Source of the DNA: Enterococcus mundtii
Lineage (GTDB): Bacteria > Bacillota > Bacilli > Lactobacillales > Enterococcaceae
Direction: 5' to 3'
DNA length: 64,000 nt
NCBI RefSeq assembly: GCF_013394305.1
Contig: NZ_AP019810.1
Location: 1,178,001-1,242,000, forward strand
This document shows, in pieces, positions 6,331 to 16,700 of the stretch. The position numbers and the translations under genes were made by a program. Under the pieces are notes generated by a model. It did not search any database, had not been told where the DNA came from, and saw only the letters and a program-made list of their open reading frames with translations. Numbering within the stretch: the stretch's first letter is position 1; each line of letters opens with the position of its first letter.

Positions 6331-8142
6331 CTATAATTCTTCCACTAATGCTTCTAATTCATTTAATCGTTGTTCAAACACGGCCATTGCATCTTCAATA
6401 TAAGCTGCTTGGGTCATGTCCACACCAGCTTTCTTCATTACTTCTACTGGATAATCGCTGTTTCCTGCTTTTAGATACGTTAGGTAAGCATCTAATGCGC
6501 CTGGTTCTTTCTCCCAGATTTTCTTCGCTAAAGCAGATGCAGCAGAAAATCCTGTTGAGTATTGATAGACATAATAATTATAGTAGAAATGTGGGATACG
6601 CGCCCATTCATCTTTGATTTCTGGATCTTTTTCAACAGCTGGACCATAATACTTAGCATTTAATTCGCCATAGCTTTCACTTAGGTACTCACTCGTCAAA
6701 GGTGTTCCTTTTGCATCTTCTTGATGCATGAAGTGTTCAAACTCTGCAAATTGTGTTTGACGGAAAATTGTTCCTTTAAAACCATCTAAATAATGATTCA
6801 AGACATAGGCACGAACCCGAGGATCTTCTTCGGTCGCTAATAAATGTTCGGTCAAAATATTTTCATTTGTTGTTGACGCGATCTCGGCTAAAAAGATTGA
6901 ATAATCACCATAGACGAAAGGTTGGTTCGAACGTGTGAAATAGCTGTGGACACTATGTCCCATTTCATGGACCAAGGTGAACAGTTGATCCAACGTATCA
7001 TGCCAGTTCATCAGAATGTAAGGGTTGGTATCATAACTACCAGAAGAATAAGCGCCACTGCGTTTCCCTTTATTCTCGACTACATCGATCCAACGGTTTG
7101 AAAATGCTTCTTTTACGACAGCCAGATATTCTTCTCCCATTGGCGCAAGTGATTCAATGGCTTTTTCTACTGCTTCTTCATACGTAAATTTGATTGGTGC
7201 TTCACCTAATACTGGCGTATACAGATCATACATATGCAATGTATCTACGTTTAATAGTCGTTTCCGTAGTTCCATATATCGATGCAATAACGGCAAATGT
7301 TTGTTCACAACAGTAACTAAAGTATCATACACACTTTCAGGAATATGGTTATTGCTTAGTGCAGCTTCTCTGGCAGAAGCGTATCGACGTGCTTTGGCTT
7401 TGAAGTTGTGCCCTTTGATATGCGTCCCAAGTGTGGAAGCAAAAGTGTTTCTAAATTGTGCATATACGCTGTATAGTCCTTTGAACGCCGCTTCACGTAC
7501 TTCACGATTGGTACTTTCTAATAATTGACCATATACACCATGCGATAATTGGATCTTTTCACCATTCTCGCCAGTGATTGTTGGGAACTCTAAATCAGCA
7601 TTATTCAATACTGCAAATGTACCACTTGAAGCACCAAAGATTTCTCCGGCTCCAGCAAGTAATGCTTCCTGATCTGCTGACAAGATGTGTGCGCGGTTAT
7701 CAACCATTTGTTTGACATAATGACGATAAACTTCTAATTTTGGTTCTTCTTCAAAATATTGCCAAATTTGCTCATCAGAAAGTTGCAATACTTCTGGCTC
7801 ATACCAAGCAATTGCTTCACTCACTTTTGAAAGTAAACTTCCAGCACGAGCATACAATGCTTGATATGTCGTATTTGTCGTATCTTGGTCATTTTTTAAA
7901 TGGGAATAGACATAAATAAGCTCAACTTTACGATACATTGTTAAGACAAATTCAAGCGCCTCCAAAAATGCTGTTGCTCCATTACCTAATGTTCCTTTAT
8001 AATGCTCAGAATTTTTTAATTCTTCAGTCAATTCTTCGTACTTTTTATCAAATTCTTGATCGCTTGAAAAGATTGGTGTTAGGTCCCATGTCAATTTTTC
8101 AGGCAAATCTTCTCTATTTGGTAACTTCGTTGTTTCGCTCAT
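6331..8142 (-). CDS. pepF: Oligoendopeptidase F (M3 family metallopeptidase)
   Basis: This 603-aa cytoplasmic zinc peptidase degrades oligopeptides of roughly 7 to 17 residues, such as imported peptides or released signal peptides. The M3B zinc site LVHEMGHSVHSYF (HExxH) is near residue 385, and the downstream glutamate ligand is in the segment FLAEIASTTNE. Length agrees with the PepF family. The frame is open to a GTG at 8151, but the ATG at 8142 is 8 bases from AAAGGAG and is the better start. It stands directly downstream of coiA and mecA, a neighbourhood often seen in Lactobacillales, and ends at the strong terminator 6223-6272. Confidence 0.95.
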   Translation of the reverse strand: MSETTKLPNREDLPEKLTWDLTPIFSSDQEFDKKYEELTEELKNSEHYKGTLGNGATAFLEALEFVLTMYRKVELIYVYSHLKNDQDTTNTTYQALYARAGSLLSKVSEAIAWYEPEVLQLSDEQIWQYFEEEPKLEVYRHYVKQMVDNRAHILSADQEALLAGAGEIFGASSGTFAVLNNADLEFPTITGENGEKIQLSHGVYGQLLESTNREVREAAFKGLYSVYAQFRNTFASTLGTHIKGHNFKAKARRYASAREAALSNNHIPESVYDTLVTVVNKHLPLLHRYMELRKRLLNVDTLHMYDLYTPVLGEAPIKFTYEEAVEKAIESLAPMGEEYLAVVKEAFSNRWIDVVENKGKRSGAYSSGSYDTNPYILMNWHDTLDQLFTLVHEMGHSVHSYFTRSNQPFVYGDYSIFLAEIASTTNENILTEHLLATEEDPRVRAYVLNHYLDGFKGTIFRQTQFAEFEHFMHQEDAKGTPLTSEYLSESYGELNAKYYGPAVEKDPEIKDEWARIPHFYYNYYVYQYSTGFSAASALAKKIWEKEPGALDAYLTYLKAGNSDYPVEVMKKAGVDMTQAAYIEDAMAVFEQRLNELEALVEEL

Positions 8143-8272
8143 CTGTTCCACTCCTTTTGTTCATCTTTGCAACTATGCTTTTCTGAATAAAAAATAATAG
8201 TTACTTTTTACTTACTCTTTTGAGTTTATCATAACTCTTTCATGTTTTGTATATGGAATTCTTCTCTGATTA

Positions 8273-9268
8273 TTATTTTTGTACTAAACGTTTACACTCT
8301 TCATAAAACAATCGATAAATTTTTTGTTCATCAATCAAAGGAAATAACCACTCATTTTTATATTCCTTGATTTCCTGATACCATTTATCGAAAGAACTTG
8401 TTTTCTTATCATTCTCTTTGCATTTCATCTGTGAAAACAGCAACCGATAAAAGAATACTTGTTCAGAAAAAAAGCAAAAGAAATCACTTCCTTCATAGAA
8501 CCACGATTCAAGATAAAGCACATGCTTCTTTCTTAGATAGCACTGTTCTTGTACTCCTAATACTTTTTTATTTTTTCGAATGATTTGTTTTGCTATCCAG
8601 TCTTTTGTTTTCACGGAAGAAGAACTTGGTATTTTTCGCAATGAGCCACTTTCGACTTCTAATACTGTTAATAGCTCTTTCTCAAAAAAGGACCAAGAAG
8701 ATTGTTCAAACCTGATTTTCCCCGATAAGTCTGTGAAGATCTGACTATATAAGTAAACCTTTTGCGTAGACCAGTCGATTTGCCAAAAGTGGAGCTGTCG
8801 TAAATCGTCGTAGTAGCAAAACTTTTTTTCTAATCTTAAGCAATCGTTCCTTTTGAAAAATTTCATTCCTAATAGCCACCAAACAACATACCCATTTGCT
8901 TTGTAATTGATCGTCCTTTCGATCATTCGCTCATAAGACAATGGAGAACATTGGATCTCAAACGCATGATGACCAACCAAGATATCCGGACGTTGCATCA
9001 GTTGTGATAGATATCCTTCCATTTCTACTCTTGGATAGCTTTTTTTCAACCATCGGAAACATTGTCTTTTTAGATTAAGATGCTCTTCAGATTCCGCCTC
9101 ACTAAATACTTGGCAGTCCGAAGTATCATGATGGAAAAAATGGGCGATTCTCTTCATTCCTCTTTTTAAAAACACTTGATTCCCACAGTTTGGACAATAG
9201 TAGTCGCACTCTTTTGTTGCATCAGTTGCTAAAAAAATAGACCCTTCTTTGTCTTTGGCGAGTAACAT
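8273..9268 (-). CDS. coiA: Competence protein CoiA
   Basis: This 331-aa protein belongs to the CoiA family, needed in streptococci for recombination of incoming DNA during transformation. The N-terminus has a zinc-like pair CPNCG and a histidine cluster (HFFHHDTSDC). The central part (RPDILV...FEIQCSPLSYERMIERTINY) matches the nuclease-like CoiA core, with D and ExQ in the order of PD-(D/E)XK nucleases. The frame runs to 9340, but those codons overlap the mecA terminator, so the ATG at 9268 after GAAAGGAAGTGA is chosen. It lies between mecA and pepF. Together with the comG operon it shows that the strain has kept most late-competence genes. Confidence 0.9.
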   Translation of the reverse strand: MLLAKDKEGSIFLATDATKECDYYCPNCGNQVFLKRGMKRIAHFFHHDTSDCQVFSEAESEEHLNLKRQCFRWLKKSYPRVEMEGYLSQLMQRPDILVGHHAFEIQCSPLSYERMIERTINYKANGYVVWWLLGMKFFKRNDCLRLEKKFCYYDDLRQLHFWQIDWSTQKVYLYSQIFTDLSGKIRFEQSSWSFFEKELLTVLEVESGSLRKIPSSSSVKTKDWIAKQIIRKNKKVLGVQEQCYLRKKHVLYLESWFYEGSDFFCFFSEQVFFYRLLFSQMKCKENDKKTSSFDKWYQEIKEYKNEWLFPLIDEQKIYRLFYEECKRLVQK

Positions 9269-9304
9269 CGACTCACTTCCTTTCATTAGATAAATACGCC
9301 AACG

Positions 9305-9332
9305 AAAAAAGGTCTCAACAAATGTTGAGACC
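9305..9332 (-). terminator. Terminator after mecA
   Basis: A perfect 9-bp stem, GGTCTCAAC (9311-9319) with GTTGAGACC (9324-9332), has a 4-base loop and is followed on the minus strand by six T (9305-9310). Confidence 0.92.
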
Positions 9333-9388
9333 CTCGACAAAGCATACCTAGCAATGTCAACTATCGCTGTGTTAGCCTATCCTATGCT

Positions 9389-10039
9389 TTATTCAAAATA
9401 AAATTTTACTCGTTCCAGAGCATTACGTTCCATCAATTGCTGCCCATATTCATTCAATGCTTCAGCTGTTCGTGTACTTTTCTCAGCGAATTCTAAAATA
9501 CGTGCATATTGATTTTCAACATCGGTTTGATTTAGATTTTCCATCCAAAAGTGAACAACTAAATAATAACGTTCTTCTAATTGGTATAGATCTGTCCAAG
9601 CTGATTCTAACTGAACATCATTGGCAAGCTGGATCACTTGCTCAAAGTCATTGAATACAAAGATTGCTCGTTGTTCACTTGCAGTAGTTGATTCTGTTAA
9701 GTCGCTTTCCTCTTCATTTGCAAGCATTTGACCTTGAAGAAACTCACTAACATCTGCGCTATTCAACGTCGATTCATTGTTTTGACCGATCTCTTCGTCT
9801 GGCATATTCTTACTGATAAACAGCTCTAGGCCATCCCCTTTTGGCAAAACTTGGAAAGTGACAGCTTCGCTACTTTGGAACTCCTCTTCAATATCCACTT
9901 CTTCTAAGATACTATAAAAAAAGTTTTCAATTTCTCTGTGGTTACCTAATAAATCTAAAAATGAGACCCCACGTTCTTCTAGGTCATCATGACCAATCAT
10001 TACACGAATCGTATTCTCATTGATATGTTCCATTTCCAT
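9389..10039 (-). CDS. mecA: Adaptor protein MecA
   Basis: This 216-aa MecA-family adaptor delivers substrates to ClpC/ClpP; in Gram-positives these include ComK or ComX-type competence regulators. The N-terminal substrate-binding domain (MEMEHINENTIRVMIGHDDL) and the C-terminal ClpC-binding domain (from about residue 120, FNDFEQVIQLANDVQ) flank an acidic serine-rich linker. The start is an ATG at 10039, 6 bases after GAGGTG. It is separated from coiA by a terminator and follows spx upstream. Spx and MecA are functionally linked to Clp proteolysis. Confidence 0.95.
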   Translation of the reverse strand: MEMEHINENTIRVMIGHDDLEERGVSFLDLLGNHREIENFFYSILEEVDIEEEFQSSEAVTFQVLPKGDGLELFISKNMPDEEIGQNNESTLNSADVSEFLQGQMLANEEESDLTESTTASEQRAIFVFNDFEQVIQLANDVQLESAWTDLYQLEERYYLVVHFWMENLNQTDVENQYARILEFAEKSTRTAEALNEYGQQLMERNALERVKFYFE

Positions 10040-10150
10040 ATGCTACACCTCACTTTATCCCAACTATCCATATAGATTAATTGTAGCGAAATAAGAATAA
10101 ATGTAAAGAAAAAATCATTAAGTCCTAAAAAAACACAATTTATTTTTAAT

Positions 10151-10189
10151 AAAAAAAAACTTAGAAAGACATCACATCCTCCTAAGTTT
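10151..10189 (-). terminator. Terminator after spx
   Basis: AAACTTAG (10157-10164) pairs with CTAAGTTT (10182-10189). On the minus strand the stem runs into a T-tract of about nine bases. Confidence 0.85.
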
Positions 10190-10202
10190 CATTCTGTGTT
10201 TT

Positions 10203-10601
10203 CTATAAACCAGCCATTAGCTGGGCTTGACGTAATTCTAATTGACGAACATCTCGTGGTAAGAAACGACGAATTTCATCTTCATTAAAGCCGACTTGTA
10301 GACGTTTGTTATCGATCATAATTGGTCTACGTAACAAACCAGGATTGTTTTGTACAAGCTCTAAAAGTTCTTGTAATGGTAACTCATCCAGATCCATGTT
10401 TAATTTTTGGAAAACTTTTGAACGGGTAGAAATAATTTCTTCTGTTCCGTCTTCCGTCATTTGTAAAATTGCTTTTAATTCAGAGCTATTAAGAGGTTCT
10501 GAAAAAATATTTCGCTCTACAAATGGAATCTGATGCTCTTGCAACCACGCACGAGCCTTTCTGCAGGAAGTACAACTTGGGGAAGTATATAGTGTTAACA
10601 A
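10203..10601 (-). CDS. spx: Redox-responsive regulator Spx (ArsC family)
   Basis: This 132-aa protein binds the RNA polymerase alpha C-terminal domain and redirects transcription under disulfide stress. The CxxC redox switch (SCTSC, Cys10 and Cys13), the RSKVFQKL region and LLRRPIM with the conserved Arg-Pro are all present, and length fits the family. The start codon is TTG at 10601: an in-frame TGA lies three codons upstream, AAAGGAG is 9 bases before it, and this gives the universal [10 protein letters not shown] start. The nearby ATG at 10607 is out of frame. A TATAAT-like -10 (in GGTATAATAG, near 10675-10680) lies upstream. Spx is normally turned over by ClpXP. Confidence 0.95.
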   Translation of the reverse strand: MLTLYTSPSCTSCRKARAWLQEHQIPFVERNIFSEPLNSSELKAILQMTEDGTEEIISTRSKVFQKLNMDLDELPLQELLELVQNNPGLLRRPIMIDNKRLQVGFNEDEIRRFLPRDVRQLELRQAQLMAGL

Positions 10602-11354
10602 CGTGCATCACTCCTTTTTGTGATTATAGCCACATTTTTGTAACAGAAGATCCTGAATATCTTCCATCTGTTTCTATTATACCTAATCAACATTTAAATA
10701 GCTAGCTTTTTTTTAAATTATTTTTAAAAAAAATGAAAGTTATCTAAGACAGATATACAGTTAAACCAAGGTTTCTACTTAATTTTGAGTAAAAAAATTA
10801 GAGTTTTCAAATACTTTTACAATACAAAAAACACATAACACAGCACAAAAATCTGTACTAGTCTTTTTGAAAACTTTAAAAATGATAGCGTTTTTTTCAC
10901 GTGTAATGTTTTTTATTTATTTAATAACAAAAAATTTTTAAAACTCAGAAAATAAAAAAAACTAAAAAAATGTTGATTTTAACGCCACTATAAAATTGAA
11001 GTAGCAGATGCGTTCAACGGAAAAGTTAAAACCTACTAGCCAGCTTGCTAGTTAACGTTATTTTATATTTTGCTAATTTTATTTTTTCTGTATTAAAAAA
11101 ACAAGTTATCTTTTGTTTTATTTATTTTTACTATTATAATCCATTTGACAAAGCGGAAAATAGATTTGTTGATTTCTTTATAATAAAATTAATTATTTTT
11201 AGTTAAAAAAACTAAAATACACAAACCTTATTCTGTCAACTAATAAGAAATATAGTAATAAAAACCTTTAAATCTCAACGTTTTTATCACCTTTTTTTTG
11301 ATACAATAAGCGAGGATTTGTGAAAAGATAGAATATTGAAAGGCGTGTAATAAT
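10602..11354. other. Long AT-rich intergenic region between divergent spx and HAD genes
   Basis: About 750 bp without a convincing gene, with base composition clearly richer in A and T than the flanks. Visible structure: a 9-bp inverted repeat AGTTTTCAA/TTGAAAACT (10802-10810, 10867-10875) and a perfect 6-bp hairpin ACTAGC/GCTAGT (11035-11040, 11047-11052) followed by a T-rich stretch. The latter could be the 3' end of a small plus-strand RNA. A TATAAA (10989-10994) lies upstream of it but has no -35 at good spacing. The spx promoter occupies the left end. Confidence 0.45.
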
Positions 11355-12077
11355 TTGATTAAATCAGTTGTATTTGATGTTGACGATACAATGTATGATC
11401 AGCAACAACCATTTAAGAATTCAGTTCAAAGCGTGGTACCTCAAGTAGCAGAAGAAGATATGCATGGATTATATATCCGTTTCCGCCATCACAGCGATGA
11501 GAATTTCCCAAAAGTCATGGCTGGAGAATGGACACTTGATTATATGCGTGCACACCGCATTAGTCAGTCCTTGATCGATCTAGGTTATTCACCTATCTCT
11601 GATGAAAAATGCTTAGTTTTCCAAGAAGTCTACGAAGAGGAACTAGCAAATATCTCTCTTCATCCTGAAGTAAAAAAAACACTTGATTTTCTTAAAGAAA
11701 AAAATATTCCATTAGGGATCATCACCAATGGACCAACTGATCATCAAACAAAAAAATTAAATCAACTTCAATTAACAAATTGGATTCCTGCTGATTGTAT
11801 GCTAGTTTCTCAAGCAACTGGCTTTCAAAAACCAGAAAAGGAAATCTTCCAATTAGCCGAGAAAACTTTCAATATGTCACCTAATGAAACACTATACGTT
11901 GGCGATAATTACGAAAACGATGTGTTAGGTGCTAAGAGTGCCAATTGGCAGACGTTATGGTTCAATCACCGCAAACGTTCCATCAACGAGCGTCCAGTGT
12001 GTGATGTAGAGATCAACGAGTTCGATCAACTGCTATCCGCTATAAAAACTGCTGTAGGAGAAGCTCAGCTTGTCTGA
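11355..12077 (+). CDS. HAD-superfamily hydrolase (YjjG-like phosphatase)
   Basis: This 240-aa protein has all HAD motifs: motif I FDVDDTMYD at residues 7-15, motif II ITNGPT near 122, motif III lysine in GFQKPEKEIF, and motif IV VGDNYENDVLGA. The all-helical cap inserted after motif I makes it a subfamily I enzyme, where YjjG-type nucleotidases and phosphoglycolate-like phosphatases occur. The natural substrate is unknown. The start is TTG at 11355: a stop lies upstream in frame, and the next ATG would remove the catalytic aspartate. AAAGG lies about 11 bases before the TTG. The gene was once followed by the terminator now split by the ISL3 element. Confidence 0.88.
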   Translation: MIKSVVFDVDDTMYDQQQPFKNSVQSVVPQVAEEDMHGLYIRFRHHSDENFPKVMAGEWTLDYMRAHRISQSLIDLGYSPISDEKCLVFQEVYEEELANISLHPEVKKTLDFLKEKNIPLGIITNGPTDHQTKKLNQLQLTNWIPADCMLVSQATGFQKPEKEIFQLAEKTFNMSPNETLYVGDNYENDVLGAKSANWQTLWFNHRKRSINERPVCDVEINEFDQLLSAIKTAVGEAQLV

Positions 12078-12113
12078 TCAAATAAGCATCTGCGAATAAA
12101 TAAACAAGAAAAA

Positions 12114-12140
12114 CCAAGGAAGATCACTGCGCAGATTTGC
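12114..12140. terminator. Left half of a terminator split by an ISL3 element
   Basis: CCAAGGAAGAT (12114-12124) is the exact complement of ATCTTCCTTGG (13669-13679) on the far side of the insertion. Removing the element and one copy of the 8-bp duplication restores an 11-bp stem, extended by CAC/GTG, with AAAAA before and a T-rich tract after. That would be a two-way terminator between the convergent HAD and SNF2 genes. Confidence 0.85.
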
Positions 12141-12154
12141 GGCTCTATAATTTA

Positions 12155-12190
12155 TGGGACTGATGAATCAGAATTGATTCTTCAGTCCCA
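12155..12190 (+). terminator. Hairpin at the left end of the ISL3 element
   Basis: TGGGACTGA (12155-12163) and GAATCA (12165-12170) pair with TGATTC (12175-12180) and TCAGTCCCA (12182-12190) around a 4-base loop. The stem is followed by TTTTCATTTT. It lies between the inverted repeat and the transposase and should stop read-through from the HAD gene. Confidence 0.75.
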
Positions 12191-12276
12191 TTTTCATTTT
12201 AGGTATTAAAAAACATATCGTTCTCTAGTATGATTAAATCACCACAAAATAAACAACTGAGAGGACGATATGCTAT

Positions 12277-13572
12277 ATGAATGATTCTATCAAAAAAATG
12301 CTGAGAATAATAGAGAAAGATTTGATGATTACAGAGGTCTCTTACGAGACCCTTCAGAAGAAAAAGACGTTGGTCGTCGATGCTGTTCTCTCGCCTACTC
12401 CTCGTGCTTGTAGAAGTTGTGGTTCTACTGTGGTAGATGGAAACGGGAAAGCAATTATAGTGAAAAATGGAAAAAAAGAAACGATTGTCCGTTTTGAACA
12501 ATACAATCATATGCCTTTGGTTATGCGCCTAAAAAAGCAGCGCTATACCTGTAAAAACTGCCGAACCCATTGGACTGCTCAAAGTTATTTTGTCCAATCC
12601 AGACATTCAATCGCAAATCATGTTAGATATAAAATTGCTTCTTTACTGACTGAAAAAGTATCTTTATCTTTTATTGCGAAAAGCTGTCAGGTATCTTTGA
12701 CCACTGTTATTCGTACATTGAAAGAGTTTAAAAGCTATTTACCAAAGCAATCTAAGAAGATTCTCCCAAGAGTATTGATGGTTGATGAATTTCGTTCGCA
12801 TGCTTCCATAGAAGATAAAATGAGCTTTATTTGCGCAGATGGCGAAACAGGAAAATTAATAGATGTTTTGCCTACGCGTAAATTACCTCGATTAACAAGC
12901 TATTTCTTAAAGTGTACCAATCCAGAAGAAGTAGAATTCTTGGTGACAGACATGAACGCCGCCTACTTCCAGCTCACCAAACGTGTTCTGCCAAATGCGA
13001 AAATAGTGATTGATCGGTTTCATATTGTCAAACACATGAATCAAGCGTTCAATGAGTTGCGTATCCGTGAAATGAATGAACTTCGTAAAGCAGGACAGAA
13101 AAGCCAGGCAGAAAAACTGAAAAAGAACTGGCGCTTTTTGCTAAAAAATCGTGCAAACATCAACCATTATGAATACAAAACATGGAAAAGTTTCCGAGCA
13201 CCAAAATACCCATTTCTTACTGAAGCAATGATGATTGATCGATTGCTTGAGTTTTCTACGCCCCTAAAGGAGGCGTATCCCTTTTTTCATGAATTAGTTG
13301 AAGCCTTTCGAGACAAAGACCCTGACTTATTTTTCTCCTTATTAGCAGAACTTCCCGAAACGTTGGATGACAGCTTTCGGGAAAAGCTTCAAAACCTTCT
13401 GACCTATGAAGAAGGCATCACCAACGCAATGATCTATCCTTATTCCAATGGAAAAATAGAAGCGAAGAATACCCACATAAAGACAATGAAACGAGTATCC
13501 TACGGATTTAAATCATTCGAGAACATGAGAATTAGAATCTTTTTGATCAATCAATTAATCAAAGTAAGATAA
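12277..13572 (+). CDS. ISL3-family transposase
   Basis: This 431-aa protein has the ISL3 layout: two N-terminal zinc-binding cysteine pairs (CRSCG and CKNCRTHW), a helix-turn-helix (LSFIAKSCQVSLTTVIRTL near 120), then a DDE catalytic domain with the first aspartate in RVLMVDEFRSH, the second in VTDMNAAYF and the glutamate in YSNGKIEAKNTHIK close to the C-terminus. The start ATG at 12277 follows GAGAGGACG. No frameshift or stop interrupts it, so the protein should be functional. Confidence 0.95.
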   Translation: MNDSIKKMLRIIEKDLMITEVSYETLQKKKTLVVDAVLSPTPRACRSCGSTVVDGNGKAIIVKNGKKETIVRFEQYNHMPLVMRLKKQRYTCKNCRTHWTAQSYFVQSRHSIANHVRYKIASLLTEKVSLSFIAKSCQVSLTTVIRTLKEFKSYLPKQSKKILPRVLMVDEFRSHASIEDKMSFICADGETGKLIDVLPTRKLPRLTSYFLKCTNPEEVEFLVTDMNAAYFQLTKRVLPNAKIVIDRFHIVKHMNQAFNELRIREMNELRKAGQKSQAEKLKKNWRFLLKNRANINHYEYKTWKSFRAPKYPFLTEAMMIDRLLEFSTPLKEAYPFFHELVEAFRDKDPDLFFSLLAELPETLDDSFREKLQNLLTYEEGITNAMIYPYSNGKIEAKNTHIKTMKRVSYGFKSFENMRIRIFLINQLIKVR

Positions 13573-13576
13573 CAAA

Positions 13577-13615
13577 AAATCTGAGCCAGAATGAGGTTCA
13601 TTCTGACCCAGATTT
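13577..13615 (+). terminator. Terminator after the ISL3 transposase
   Basis: A long stem, AAATCTG...CCAGAATG with CATTCTG...CAGATTT, lies directly after the transposase stop and is followed by GATTTTG. It is inside the element, before the right inverted repeat. Confidence 0.75.
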
Positions 13616-13735
13616 GATTTTGCACAACTCATCAGTCCTTATTGACAAAGAGCCAGATTTGCGTGGCTATCTTCCTTGGCTTATTTACTGTTTCCTGTAT
13701 AAGAGAGTAATTACTCAATAAATGATCTTTACGTT

Positions 13736-16700
13736 TTATTCGTCATTTTCACCAATACTTAGAATCAAACGAATATCGTCTTCTGTTAGTTTCGTCAATT
13801 GTTCTTCGTTTCCTTGGATTACTTTTTGGAACAATTCTCGTTTTTCTTGCTGTAAGGAATCCATTCGCTCTTCGATTGTTCCTTCAGCAATCATTCGCCA
13901 TACTTCAACAACATTTTTTTGTCCAATACGATGGGCTCTTCCAGCAGCTTGTTCTTCGATCGCTGGGTTCCACCATAAATCATAAAGGATGACTGTATCT
14001 GCGCCAGTTAGATTTAACCCAGTCCCTCCTGCTTTAAGTGAAATAAGAAAGACATCTTTTTCACCCGCGTTGAAAGCATCGACCATGGTTAAACGATCTT
14101 GTGCCTTTGTACTTCCTCGTAAATAAAAGGTACTTAGCCCTAATTCAGCTAATTCCTCTTGAAGGATCGTCAGCATACCCGTAAATTGGGAGAACAACAA
14201 GACACGACGGTTATTTTCTTTTGCAGCTAGTAATAAATCTTTTACTTGTTCTAACTTACCTGATCCACCTTGGTAGTCTTCTACAAACAAGCGAGGATCA
14301 CAACAAATTTGACGTAAACGTGTCAGTCCTGCCAAGATGCCGATCCGATTCTTTTTGAACGACTCTGAATCCATAGCTGATACTTCTTCACGCATTTGTC
14401 TTAAATAAGCAAGGTACACTGTTTTTTGTTCTTCCGTCAACGCAGAATAAAGATTCATTTCAGTTTTTTCTGGTAAATCTTTGAGAACTGTTTGCTTATC
14501 TCGTCTTAAAACAAAAGGTCGGATCATTTGCGCGATTTCATCTGTCGTCAATTCTCTAAAACGTGTCCGATTCGGAAAGAATCCCGGCATGATTGTAGCA
14601 AATAGTGACCATAGTTCTTCAAGGCTATTTTCGATTGGTGTCCCACTTAAAGCAAAGCGCTGTGGAATATGCAACTCTCGTAAAGCTTGAGCAGTCTTTG
14701 TGCTGCTATTTTTCACCATTTGCGCTTCATCTAAGACTAAATAATTAATCGTCGATGATTGATATTCAGAAAGATCCTGACGTAAGCTCGCATAAGAAGT
14801 AACACGAATATCTACTTTTTCAGCTAACAAAGTTTCTCGCTCTTTCTTATTGCCATTGATCACTTGGACACTCAATGAGGGTGCAAACTTTTTCACTTCG
14901 GCTTGCCAGTTATAGATCAAACTCGCCGGTGCTACGATCAAGGCGTCCAACGCACCTTTTTCTTCTTTCTCCGAAAGCAGAAAAGCAATAGTCTGCAACG
15001 TTTTCCCTAGACCCATTTCATCAGCTAAAATGCCACCAAATTGATAATGACCTAACATTTTCAACCATTGGAAGCCTTGCTTCTGATAGTCTCTAAGCTC
15101 TGCTTGCAAATTCTTTGGTAAAGTGGCTTTGTAATTCGTAGGATCGATCAAGTCTTGAGTCATTTGTTGGAAAGAATCGCCAAAACTAGCATTACTTCCT
15201 GTAAATTGTTCTTTGATCATCAATCCTTGATTTTTTGGCACTTGGATAACGCCATCGTCTGAACGGATCGTATCTCTGAATTGTTGTAGGATTTTGCTTG
15301 TTTGTTGGAATTCTTCTGAATCAAACGATAATACCTGTCCACTTTCTAAGGTATAAAATGAATCATTTCTTAACAAACTCTGCAAAACATTGTCGATTTC
15401 ATGCTCGTTGATTCCTGTCACATCAAAGCGGATATCTAGCCATGATCCTGTTTCTTCTACTTCGATCTGTGGTTGGTGTTTTTGTGCATCTAGATATAAT
15501 TCCCGTAATTTTTTTCCTATACGGACTTCTCCAAATTGACGAAAAACAGCTAATTCTGTCCGGAAAAACTGATACAAAGCTTCACCTTCAGGTAATGGAC
15601 GTTCGTAGCCCGTTTTATTTTTCCGGTAACGGTACATACGAAACAAATCAAGGACCCGCTGTTCTTGCGCCGTATCTCTCAATATTTCGGTAGTTTGCTC
15701 AGCAAGCGTTTCATGTCGTTCATCTGTGGAGAACACAACATCTCCATATACAAAATCGATCCTTGCTTGAATTTGCCCTTTCATTTTTTTAAAAACAAAG
15801 ACAAACTCTACTGGAATATCTGCGACTTCTGCTGTCACTTCATCATCAATAGCAACGGTTCCTATCTGATCTAAAAGCGGTAAAATTTCTTTAAATAAAG
15901 AAGACAATTCTTTTTTATGAAAGGCAACTTCTGGCTCTTCAAAACGTTTCATCAGTTGTTTCCAAGTCAAATAGATCGTCTGTTGCTGTTTAGTCAAATG
16001 ATAGATAGTACCTTGTCTGATCCCCCACTGATAGTGAGACAAGAACAAATCAAAGTCACTTACGGCAGTCAATTGATACTGTGTTTCTCTCTTCTTGACT
16101 TGAAAACTTAGCGGTTTCGTATCATCTGAAAACTGGATGCCATGATAAGTTTGATCATTGATCTGTAGTTTCAAACGTGTCGATTGATTCATACGCTCTA
16201 ACAAAGATTTCGATTGATCGATTGGCAAAAGTAAGTAACGCTTGTCTAATTTCCCTTTTACCAAGACACCGTTTGCGCCTAATAATGTTTGTGTCTGTGC
16301 AATACCTGCGAATAGCTCCATTAGTTGTTGATCTTCTTGTTGGAAAACTCGGTGCTCTAAACGGAATTGATACTGTTTATTGACCGTATAGTTTTCTTCT
16401 TCTGTATACGCCTGTAGAAATTCATAAATATTTTTTACGATGTATGTCTTCTTAGGTGTTTCTAGAAAGCCCACACGTAGATAAACCGCCAAAATAGAAA
16501 GTTCTGGATGGTATTGATTGGTTTCGATCTGTTCGACATGATAATCGATCACTAAGGGTTGCAAGGATTTAGTAGAAGTCTTCCCTTTTAATCGGGCAAA
16601 TCCTTTTGTCAATAGTTCTCCTTCACTGGTCTTTTTCGTTGGTTCGATCATTTTTTGATCTTTCTGCATGATACGAGAAAGTTGTTTCGATCGTAAATAA

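Larger units (their letters stand above)
12141..13654 (+). mobile_element. ISL3-family insertion sequence, complete, with 8-bp target duplication
   Basis: The element is 1514 bp. Imperfect terminal inverted repeats start GGCTCT and share GG-ACTGATGA further in (left end at 12141, right end at 13654 read in reverse). It is flanked by the direct repeat AGATTTGC (12133-12140 and 13655-13662), the 8-bp duplication typical of ISL3. It carries one transposase gene and hairpins at both ends (12155-12190 and 13577-13615) that can block transcription into and out of it. The intact ends and gene suggest a recent and potentially active copy. Confidence 0.95.

Noticed and set aside
12199-12510. 103-aa minus-strand frame at the left part of the ISL3 element
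   Set aside because: It is the shadow of the transposase frame and has no homology or ribosome-binding site.
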